Origin: an uncultured Planctomycetaceae bacterium
Lineage (GTDB): Bacteria > Planctomycetota > Planctomycetia > Pirellulales > Pirellulaceae
NCBI GenBank assembly: GCA_937967755.1
Contig: CALBTA010000633.1
Span: forward strand, 1 to 6,570
Direction of reading: 5' to 3'
DNA: 6,570 nt
The notes under the pieces are model-generated. The model did not search any database and was not told the origin of the DNA. It saw nothing but the letters and a program-made list of their open reading frames with translations. This document shows, piece after piece, positions 1 to 5,765 of the stretch. The number at the start of each line of letters is the position of its first letter. The first letter of the stretch is position 1. A program made the translations under genes and the position numbers.

Positions 1-55
1 AGATCAACGTGCCGACCGCGTCGAACAGAACCGTCTGCTGGTTGCCGGTGCTCAA
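1..55 (-). CDS. HAD-family hydrolase, N-terminal fragment (runs off the window)
   Basis: Reading the minus strand from a TTG at 55-53 gives 18 codons that stay open to the window edge. Residues 9-18 read VLFDAVGTLI, which is motif I of the haloacid dehalogenase superfamily (nucleophile Asp12 in a D-x-x-G-T-L context). HAD enzymes are mostly soluble phosphatases or dehalogenases that act through an aspartyl intermediate. The second Asp of the usual DxDGT motif is Val14 here. This DAxGTL form is known in REG-2-like (subfamily IA) members, so it does not by itself mean inactivity. The TTG shares bases with the TGA of the upstream rseP (TTGA overlap), suggesting translational coupling as the third gene of the operon. 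The Shine-Dalgarno is poor (GGAG only 2 nt away), and no ATG, GTG or TTG lies in frame within the 15 codons upstream. The family call is fairly firm for so short a piece; the substrate is unknown. Confidence 0.6.
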   Translation of the reverse strand, partial: MSTGNQQTVLFDAVGTLI

Positions 56-2331
56 CTCTCCAGCATTCCGCTGAACCGCACGATGTCCAGCCCGATGACG
101 AACGCCATCAGGCAAAGCAGGAAGGCGAAGCCCAGCAGCGATAGGCGAATTTGCCACGCCTCGTTGACCGGGCGGCGGAAGATTCCTTCGTAGGCCAGGA
201 ACATCATATGCCCGCCATCCAGAACGGGGATCGGCAGGAAATTGACCACCGCGAGGTTGGCGGAAAGCATGGTCAGGAAGATCAGCAGGCGTGAGGTGCC
301 AACAGAGGCTTCACTGCTGGCGGCGGCCGCGATTGTTCCTGGTCCGCCCAAGCCCGTGATAGGGATGTCGCCAGTTACCAGGCGCTTCAAAAACTTCACG
401 ACCAGGAACAAGCCTTCTTTGGTTTCGCGAACGCCCAATGAAAACGCCTCCCCCCAGGTTTTGGCTGTGTGCGTGTCTTCATCCATTTTCAACGAGATGC
501 CTCGGGCTCCGAAAGCAAAGGCTTCGGAATCATAAGGAGCCAGGTCGGCCGTATGTTCTTGGCCTGCGCGGTCAACGGTCACACGCAACTTCGCCCCCGC
601 GGGCATCCATTGCACGATGCCGATGCCGATCGATGGCCACTTCACCTTTTTTTCGGGGTCGATCAGGCTGATTTCCTTGTCGCTGAAACCAAGCTTCGTG
701 AGCTTCTCTTGATCTTCCCGACTGTCGCTGGCGGGAAGCAGTTGCACGCGAACGATCTTGTCGCCCACTTTCAGGCTCTTACGGGCGTCGCCATCGGTGG
801 CCAGGGCGCTAATCGTGCTATCGACGTCGAAAGTTAGACCCAGGGCATCGACCAGCATCGGCTCCTCTCCGCCCATCCTTCCGCTTTGGTAAGTCGTCAC
901 GGGGCGCGGCGTGAGGGTGATGTCAAGGGGCGAGCGCTTGCCATCGTCGCCTTCCCGCATCATCGTCAGCGTCACTTCTTGCCCTGCCAGGCGGCGAATG
1001 ATATCGGGCGCGACCATCGGGTCGCCGAGCGACTTGCCGTCGATTGACTTCAGCACATCGCCGACTTGAACACCTGCCTGTTCGGCAATCGAATCTTTCT
1101 GAATGGCCGTGACGGGCCCCATCGTCAAAATGATGCCCAGCCGCTGCAGGGGCCGCCGCTTGAGCGTGGCGGAGTGCTGTGTGACTTCCGTCTTGTCGTC
1201 ATCAAGCTGCTTGATACGGTCGACATGCAGCGTAATCTCGCTGTCGACGTGTTGCGCGAGGAACGTGTTCATGTCCCAGTAGTTGGCGAAATCGGTAGTC
1301 TCGCCATCGACCGTACCGGCCGTCACGATGTCTCCGCCTTCCAGTTCGCTGCCGAACGCCGGGAAGCCCTCGAGCAACGGCTTGTCGCCCAAGACGTTCG
1401 TCGCAGGCGGAATCACTCCAACGTACGGCATCTTGCCGAGCAACGAACCTGCGTCACGCATGTCAGGCGTCAACGTGTAAACGGTCACTTCGCCAGTGGC
1501 AGGATTCGATTCGGTCGAACGGGCCGAGCCTTCGCGCACGTGCAGGCGAACGTCGCCCTGCTTGCCATCGAGTATGATCTCTTGATGGAAGTCTTTGGTA
1601 AAACGGAAGTGCTCGCGCGGGTCGCCGTCGCCTACTTGCAAGATGCGGTTGCCAACCGGAAGATTCGCCCGCCAGGCAGGGCCGCCGGGTGTGACGCCGC
1701 CGATTACGCTGGGCGTGTACGGAACGCCTAAGTCATACGCGATCGTCGCGAACACCACCGCGAAGATGACATTCATGATCACGCCGGCCGAGATGATCAG
1801 CATCCTTTGCGGCACATTCTTGGCCGTATAGCTGCGCGGGTCGAGTTCGTAATCGACGTTCTCAGCCAACGGCTGCGGTTCCAGATCGACATCGGTAATC
1901 GACTCGTGATGATCGCTTTGTTCCGCGGATTCACGAGCCGCGACGTCCCCGTCGCCGGCATCTTCCGTGTCCGCATCATCCCTTTTAACGCGCGTCTTTT
2001 TCGCTTCCTTCTCCGCGTTGGCCGGGTTGTCGTCCTGGCCGAGCATCTTCACGTACCCGCCCAGCGGAATGATGCCCAGGCCGTATTCGGTTTCGCCCCA
2101 TTGGAAGCTGAAGAACTTGCTGGGGATTTGGAACGGGCCGATCTTGGGCATCGGCACATCGAAGCCGACGTAAAATTTCTCAGCCTTTACGCCGCAGGCC
2201 TTGGCGGCCAGGAAGTGGCCCAGTTCATGGACGAAGATGACAATGCCCAAGCCAATCGCCATCTGGACGATGTGGCCCCAGCCCCACAAGTTCGACCACG
2301 ACGGGTCGGCGGCAATCAGGAACAAATCCAC
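52..2331 (-). CDS. rseP: RseP-type site-2 intramembrane metalloprotease (M50) with multiple PDZ-like units
   Basis: This is an inner-membrane zinc protease that cuts transmembrane segments. In E. coli, RseP releases sigma-E by cleaving RseA and also clears signal-peptide remnants. Numbered from the GTG start (759 aa), the zinc motif HELGH is at 35-39 inside the first membrane helix (about 21-47). GGYVKMLGQDD follows at about 91-101, a second helix at 177-199, a long periplasmic PDZ region at about 204-599, then a third helix holding NFLPIPVLDGG (third zinc ligand Asp705), and a last helix near 730-749. E. coli RseP has 450 aa. The excess here is an acidic linker (about 100-170) and two extra PDZ-like units. 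GTG at 2331 is chosen because AAGGAG lies 8 nt upstream (2340-2345). A TTG at 2355 in the same frame lacks such a site. The start overlaps the end of dxr by 16 nt, so the two are probably co-translated. Family assignment is very secure; the physiological substrate is not known. Confidence 0.95.
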   Translation of the reverse strand: MDLFLIAADPSWSNLWGWGHIVQMAIGLGIVIFVHELGHFLAAKACGVKAEKFYVGFDVPMPKIGPFQIPSKFFSFQWGETEYGLGIIPLGGYVKMLGQDDNPANAEKEAKKTRVKRDDADTEDAGDGDVAARESAEQSDHHESITDVDLEPQPLAENVDYELDPRSYTAKNVPQRMLIISAGVIMNVIFAVVFATIAYDLGVPYTPSVIGGVTPGGPAWRANLPVGNRILQVGDGDPREHFRFTKDFHQEIILDGKQGDVRLHVREGSARSTESNPATGEVTVYTLTPDMRDAGSLLGKMPYVGVIPPATNVLGDKPLLEGFPAFGSELEGGDIVTAGTVDGETTDFANYWDMNTFLAQHVDSEITLHVDRIKQLDDDKTEVTQHSATLKRRPLQRLGIILTMGPVTAIQKDSIAEQAGVQVGDVLKSIDGKSLGDPMVAPDIIRRLAGQEVTLTMMREGDDGKRSPLDITLTPRPVTTYQSGRMGGEEPMLVDALGLTFDVDSTISALATDGDARKSLKVGDKIVRVQLLPASDSREDQEKLTKLGFSDKEISLIDPEKKVKWPSIGIGIVQWMPAGAKLRVTVDRAGQEHTADLAPYDSEAFAFGARGISLKMDEDTHTAKTWGEAFSLGVRETKEGLFLVVKFLKRLVTGDIPITGLGGPGTIAAAASSEASVGTSRLLIFLTMLSANLAVVNFLPIPVLDGGHMMFLAYEGIFRRPVNEAWQIRLSLLGFAFLLCLMAFVIGLDIVRFSGMLES

Positions 2332-3479
2332 TGCGTTATCTCCTTCCGTGCCCAAGCGTCGAGTTGCAACAACTCTTCCAGCGTGGGCTGCGATTGAAAT
2401 TCGTGAGCATCAAGCACCGCGCGGCAAGCCGGCACGATGTCTGTATAGGATAGCCGACCATCCAGGAATTGGGCCACCGCAGCTTCGTTGGCCGCGTTCA
2501 GCACCGCCCCGGCCGTTCCGCCAGCGGCCGCCACTTCGTGACCGAGCGTCAGGGCCGGGAAACGCTGTTCGTCGGGCGGGAAGAATTCCAGTTGGTGCGG
2601 CTGCGTCAAATCGAGCTTGTCGGCCGGCGACGGCCGGCGCTCCGGGTAGGTCAAAGCGTACTGAATCGGCAGCTTCATGTCAGGCGGGCTCAATTGGGCG
2701 ACCATTGAGCCGTCAACGAATTCGACCAGCGAATGGATGATCGATTGCGGGTGAATCACCACGTCGATCTGCTCGGGCGGAAGGTCGAACAGCCAACGGG
2801 CTTCGATGATTTCCAGGGCCTTGTTCATCATCGTGGCCGAATCGATGGTGATCTTCGGACCCATGTCCCACGTAGGGTGGGCCAACGCCTGCTCGCGTGT
2901 GACGCTCGCCAGTTCTTCTTGACTGTGATTTCGGAACGGCCCGCCGCTGGCGGTCAACACGATTCGGCGGACGTCTTCGCGGCGACCAGCGGCAAGTGCC
3001 TGAAAGATGGCGCTATGTTCGCTATCGATTGGCAGAATCGTCGCCCGGCTGTGCTGGCACAACTGGCGAACCAGCGGTCCGGCGACGACCATCGTTTCCT
3101 TGTTGGCCAGCGCCACGGTCTTGCCGGCTTCCAGCGCCGCCCACGTGCTGCGCAGCCCGGCGCTGCCGACGATGGCCGACACGACGACATCGACATCCTC
3201 GCGCGTGGCCATCTCAATCAGGGCGTCTTCCCCGGTGAGCAGTTGTGTTCCGCCGGGCAAATTGCCAGGCGAAATATCGTCGGCCGCGGCCGGATCGGAG
3301 AGGGCGATCACGTCGGGTCGCACCGATTGCGCCTGTTCCACCAGCAGTTGAGCGCTAGAATGTGCTGACAGCGCGGCGATGCGAAGCCGGCCGTCGCTGG
3401 CGGCGACCACTTCCAATGTGCTGCGCCCGATGCTGCCGGTCGAGCCAAGCACGGCAATGTTTTTGACCGACTTGCTCAT
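2316..3479 (-). CDS. dxr: 1-deoxy-D-xylulose 5-phosphate reductoisomerase
   Basis: This cytosolic enzyme makes the first committed step of the MEP (non-mevalonate) isoprenoid pathway: DXP is rearranged and reduced with NADPH to 2-C-methyl-D-erythritol 4-phosphate. From the ATG start the product is 387 aa, near the usual 390-400. Visible signatures are the NADPH-binding loop GSTGSIG (12-18), ALANKE (123-128), the metal and substrate-binding DSEH (Asp152, Glu154), SATMMNK (214-220) followed by IEARW with Glu226, HPQSIIHS (243-250), and the C-terminal AVLNAANEAAV (325-335). All expected catalytic positions appear intact. ATG at 3479 is chosen because it leaves the normal short lead before the nucleotide-binding strand. 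A TTG 18 nt upstream would add six residues. Neither start has a clear Shine-Dalgarno. The gene heads the dxr-rseP-HAD operon, and its 3' end overlaps rseP. In E. coli, uppS and cdsA lie between dxr and rseP; here they are absent. Confidence 0.97.
   Translation of the reverse strand: MSKSVKNIAVLGSTGSIGRSTLEVVAASDGRLRIAALSAHSSAQLLVEQAQSVRPDVIALSDPAAADDISPGNLPGGTQLLTGEDALIEMATREDVDVVVSAIVGSAGLRSTWAALEAGKTVALANKETMVVAGPLVRQLCQHSRATILPIDSEHSAIFQALAAGRREDVRRIVLTASGGPFRNHSQEELASVTREQALAHPTWDMGPKITIDSATMMNKALEIIEARWLFDLPPEQIDVVIHPQSIIHSLVEFVDGSMVAQLSPPDMKLPIQYALTYPERRPSPADKLDLTQPHQLEFFPPDEQRFPALTLGHEVAAAGGTAGAVLNAANEAAVAQFLDGRLSYTDIVPACRAVLDAHEFQSQPTLEELLQLDAWARKEITQWICS
2340..2345 (-). promoter_or_regulatory. 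Shine-Dalgarno site deciding the rseP start
   Basis: On the minus strand this reads AAGGAG, followed by an 8-nt spacer (ATAACGCA) and GTG at 2331-2329. It lies inside the last codons of dxr, upstream of the dxr stop. Ribosomes finishing dxr would therefore sit at the rseP start, consistent with coupled translation. It favours GTG 2331 over the TTG at 2355 as the rseP start. Confidence 0.75.
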
Positions 3480-3532
3480 TGCGGAAGAGGGCTGCAAATG
3501 CTCACGTAGGGTGTATCAAGCTCGCCGGAAGG

Positions 3533-3553
3533 GCTGGTGCGTCGGCGCACAGC
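3533..3553 (-). other. Small GC-rich hairpin in the predicted dxr leader
   Basis: Arms GTGCG (3537-3541) and CGCAC (3546-3550) enclose a 4-nt loop. An outer GCT/AGC pair (3533-3535 with 3551-3553) continues the stem past one bulged base. There is no T-run next to it on either strand, so it does not look like an intrinsic terminator. It would fall in the 5' leader of dxr if the predicted promoter is right. No known riboswitch class is recognised, and chance is a fair explanation in GC-rich DNA. Confidence 0.3.
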
Positions 3554-3577
3554 GTGCAGAGGTAGGGCAACCGTCGC

Positions 3578-3606
3578 ATTTTAGGAATGCCCCGCACGAC
3601 CGGCAA
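3578..3606 (-). promoter_or_regulatory. Predicted sigma70-type promoter of the dxr-rseP operon
   Basis: On the minus strand, TTGCCG (3606-3601, four of six matches to TTGACA) is separated by exactly 17 bp from TAAAAT (3583-3578, five of six matches to TATAAT). Transcription would start near 3571, giving a leader of about 90 nt before the dxr ATG. This is the best-spaced promoter pair found in the 278-bp divergent region. Promoter consensus in the probable host group is less well known than in E. coli, so this is a pattern match only. Confidence 0.42.
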
Positions 3607-3617
3607 GCCGAAACGGC

Positions 3618-3637
3618 AATTCGCAGAGGAATTCGCA
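3618..3637. repeat. 8-bp direct repeat AATTCGCA between the divergent promoters
   Basis: AATTCGCA occurs at 3618-3625 and again at 3630-3637, 12 bp start to start. A shorter core, ATTCGC, recurs at 3676-3681. The pair lies about 47-66 bp upstream of the predicted dxr start and about 42-61 bp upstream of the predicted ftsH start, where an activator or shared regulator could bind. Function is inferred from position and repetition only. Confidence 0.4.
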
Positions 3638-3666
3638 CCTGGCGGTGGGATTTATCCAGCCCTGAA

Positions 3667-3672
3667 TATAAT
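3667..3672 (+). promoter_or_regulatory. Candidate -10 box for ftsH
   Basis: A perfect TATAAT stands 86 bp before the ftsH ATG, with TG four bases upstream of it (TGAATATAAT, one base off the extended -10 form). No good -35 box is seen 16-18 bp upstream. Transcription would start near 3679, leaving a leader of about 79 nt. A competing weaker pair is GTGCCA (3682-3687) and TACGAT (3705-3710) with a 17-bp gap. Which one is used cannot be settled from sequence. Confidence 0.35.
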
Positions 3673-3744
3673 GAGATTCGCGTGCCACTCTTGTTGGCTC
3701 GTGTTACGATAACTCGCTCTCCCCCAACGAACGTTCTCCTCCCC

Positions 3745-3749
3745 AAGGA
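3745..3749 (+). promoter_or_regulatory. Shine-Dalgarno site of ftsH
   Basis: AAGGA is followed by an 8-nt spacer and the ATG at 3758. This supports that start, which also gives a normal short cytoplasmic N-terminus before the first membrane helix. Confidence 0.75.
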
Positions 3750-3757
3750 TCTTCCCT

Positions 3758-5761
3758 ATGGCTCGACGCGACGCCCCAGGTGGCCGCGATTCCGACTCTT
3801 CCGGCGGCAGCAATCTGTTTTGGTACCTGGCGATCATCGGTGCCGTGGTGCTGTTCTTCGCTGTTTACATGTACCAGCAGAACGGCGAGAAGATTGAACT
3901 TTCGAAACTGAAAGAGCTGATCGCCAACGGTGAGATCGAGATCAAGAAGGAAGATAAGGAAATCACCTATTCCAACCTGCGCGACGTAAAGGTTGGGCCG
4001 GAGCGCGTGACCGGTACGGTCGACCGCCAGGACAGCAAAGAAGGCGAAGTGCAGGAGCGCACGTTCCGCACGCTGATTGCCGACAACGAAAAGGCGTTCG
4101 CCGACATCACCACGACGCTTGACACGCACAACGTCGAATGGGACACGCTGCCAACCAACATGTGGGAAAAGTTCGCTCCCATGTTGCTGATCACCGCCTG
4201 CCTGATTTTGGTCTTCATCTTCATGATCCGCCGCATGACCGGCACGGGCGGGGCGATGGCCTTTGGGCGAAGCCGCGGGAAGTTGTACGCTCAGGAAGAT
4301 CTCGGCGTGACGTTCGAAGATGTCGCCGGCATTGAAGAAGCGGTCGACGAAGTGCGCGAAGTGGTTGATTTTTTGAAGTCGCCGGAGAAGTACCAAACAC
4401 TCGGCGGGCGGATTCCCAAAGGGGTGTTGCTCGTCGGCCCTCCCGGAACGGGCAAGACGCTGGTGGCCAAGGCCATCGCTGGCGAGGCCGGTGTGCCGTT
4501 CTTCAGCCTCAGCGGAAGCGACTTCGTCGAAATGTTTGTCGGTGTCGGCGCCGCCCGCGTGCGCGACATGTTCCAGCAAGCCGAAGCGAAAGCTCCTTGC
4601 ATCATCTTCATCGACGAACTCGACGCCCTGGGCAAGACGCGCGGCAACAGCGTGGTGGGCGGGCATGATGAGCGTGAGCAAACCTTGAACGCCCTGCTGG
4701 TCGAGATGGACGGGTTCGAATCAAACAGCGGCATCATTGTCATCGCGGCGACCAACCGTCCCGAAACTCTCGACCCGGCGCTGTTGCGGCCCGGGCGGTT
4801 CGACCGCCACGTGTTGGTCGATCGGCCTGATATCCGGGGCCGCGAGGCGATTCTGAAAGTTCACGTCAAGAACGTGAAGCTTGACCCGAGCGTCGATTTG
4901 AAACGGATCGCGTCGATCACCTCCGGCTTTGTCGGGGCCGACTTGTCGAACCTGGTCAACGAAGCGGCGTTACTTTCCGCCCGCGAAGGCAAAAGTGCAG
5001 TAAGTATGAAGGAGTTCAACGAAGCGGTCGAACGGGTGACCGCCGGCTTGGAGAAGCGCGACCGGGTGATTCACGACGAAGAGAAACAACGCGTCGCCTA
5101 TCACGAAAGCGGCCACGCCCTGGTCGCGTTCAGCTTGCCCAACACCGACCCGGTTCACAAAGTTTCGATCATCCCGCGCGGCATCGCGGCCTTGGGTTAC
5201 ACCATGCAGCGGCCCGAAGGCGACCGTTACCTGCTCACGCAAGGCGAACTGGAAAGCCGCATTCAGGTGTTGCTGGGCGGCACGATTGCCGAGGAGATCA
5301 TTTACAACGAAGTTTCGACCGGTGCCCAGAACGACTTGGAGCGTTGCACCGAAATCGCCCGCAGCATGGTGATGGAATACGGCATGAGCAACCTCGGCCG
5401 GGTGAATTACCGCGAAAGCGGCCGCAGTGTGTTCCTGGCCGGCGGCGGATCGGACGAGGTCGTTCGCCATCACAGCGAGCAAACCGCCCGCGAGATCGAC
5501 CAAGAGATTCGCCGGATCATCAACGAGGCGATTGAAAAGGTGCGCCACATTCTGGATCACCGCCGCCCCGCGCTGGAAGCGCTCACGAAAAAGCTAATCG
5601 AAGTCGAATCCATCGACGCCGAAGAGCTGCGCCAAATCATCGAAGCCACCTCCCCCGGCCCCAGCATCGTCCCCGGCACCGGCGATGTCCCTGCACGGCC
5701 TACGGCAGAAGTCGAACCAGCCCGCGCACCCGAGGCTGGCAAAACCGACGCCACAGGTTAG
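3758..5761 (+). CDS. ftsH: ATP-dependent zinc metalloprotease FtsH
   Basis: This is a membrane-anchored AAA+ protease. It forms hexamers that pull damaged or regulatory proteins out of the inner membrane or cytosol and degrade them processively. The product is 667 aa, close to the usual 610-670. The order is: a hydrophilic, Ser/Gly-rich N-terminus (1-19), first membrane helix (about 20-40), periplasmic domain (about 41-138), second helix (about 141-157), AAA+ domain, and M41 peptidase. Walker A GPPGTGKT is at 227-234 and the pore-loop FVG at 260-262. Walker B ends in Asp286-Glu287, and the SRH has arginine fingers Arg347 and Arg350. Zinc motif HESGH is at 449-453, with the third ligand Asp526 in GAQNDLE. 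All catalytic residues are present. The tail after about 630 is Pro/Ala-rich and probably disordered. The gene is transcribed alone, divergent from dxr and converging on the WYL regulator. Many bacteria of this type carry several FtsH paralogues, so this need not be the only copy. Confidence 0.97.
   Translation: MARRDAPGGRDSDSSGGSNLFWYLAIIGAVVLFFAVYMYQQNGEKIELSKLKELIANGEIEIKKEDKEITYSNLRDVKVGPERVTGTVDRQDSKEGEVQERTFRTLIADNEKAFADITTTLDTHNVEWDTLPTNMWEKFAPMLLITACLILVFIFMIRRMTGTGGAMAFGRSRGKLYAQEDLGVTFEDVAGIEEAVDEVREVVDFLKSPEKYQTLGGRIPKGVLLVGPPGTGKTLVAKAIAGEAGVPFFSLSGSDFVEMFVGVGAARVRDMFQQAEAKAPCIIFIDELDALGKTRGNSVVGGHDEREQTLNALLVEMDGFESNSGIIVIAATNRPETLDPALLRPGRFDRHVLVDRPDIRGREAILKVHVKNVKLDPSVDLKRIASITSGFVGADLSNLVNEAALLSAREGKSAVSMKEFNEAVERVTAGLEKRDRVIHDEEKQRVAYHESGHALVAFSLPNTDPVHKVSIIPRGIAALGYTMQRPEGDRYLLTQGELESRIQVLLGGTIAEEIIYNEVSTGAQNDLERCTEIARSMVMEYGMSNLGRVNYRESGRSVFLAGGGSDEVVRHHSEQTAREIDQEIRRIINEAIEKVRHILDHRRPALEALTKKLIEVESIDAEELRQIIEATSPGPSIVPGTGDVPARPTAEVEPARAPEAGKTDATG
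5717..5739. repeat. Inverted repeat at the 3' end of ftsH
   Basis: CCAGCC (5717-5722) and GGCTGG (5734-5739) form a perfect 6-bp stem around an 11-nt loop, inside the last codons of ftsH and 27 nt after the stop of the converging WYL gene. Only AAAA follows on the plus strand, and no T-run follows on the minus strand, so it lacks the hallmarks of an intrinsic terminator. It may be chance or a weak transcript-end structure for the WYL gene. Confidence 0.25.
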
Positions 5762-5765
5762 CGGT

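Noticed and set aside
1066..1731. 221-codon plus-strand frame opposite rseP, and a similar one at 1807-2397
   Set aside because: Antisense shadows of rseP with shadow-like composition and no recognisable motif. The minus-strand protein has clear M50 motifs.
2733..3368. 211-codon plus-strand frame opposite dxr
   Set aside because: Antisense shadow. The dxr frame carries all family motifs through this stretch.
3516..3746. 76-codon minus-strand frame with several cysteines (CRSCG...KCDGC) in the dxr-ftsH gap
   Set aside because: It starts with TTG without a convincing ribosome site, overlaps the predicted promoters of both genes, resembles no family I know, and its Cys spacing is not a recognised zinc-finger pattern. 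Most likely a chance frame.
3704..4681. 325-codon frame on the minus strand opposite ftsH
   Set aside because: It lies antisense to the highly conserved ftsH coding sequence. It is His/Ala/Arg-rich as expected from reading GC-rich codons backwards, with no recognisable domain.
5717..5739. Bidirectional intrinsic terminator for ftsH and the WYL gene
   Set aside because: The stem is only 6 bp with an 11-nt loop and no adjacent T-run on the minus strand. It also lies before the ftsH stop, so it was kept only as a low-confidence repeat.
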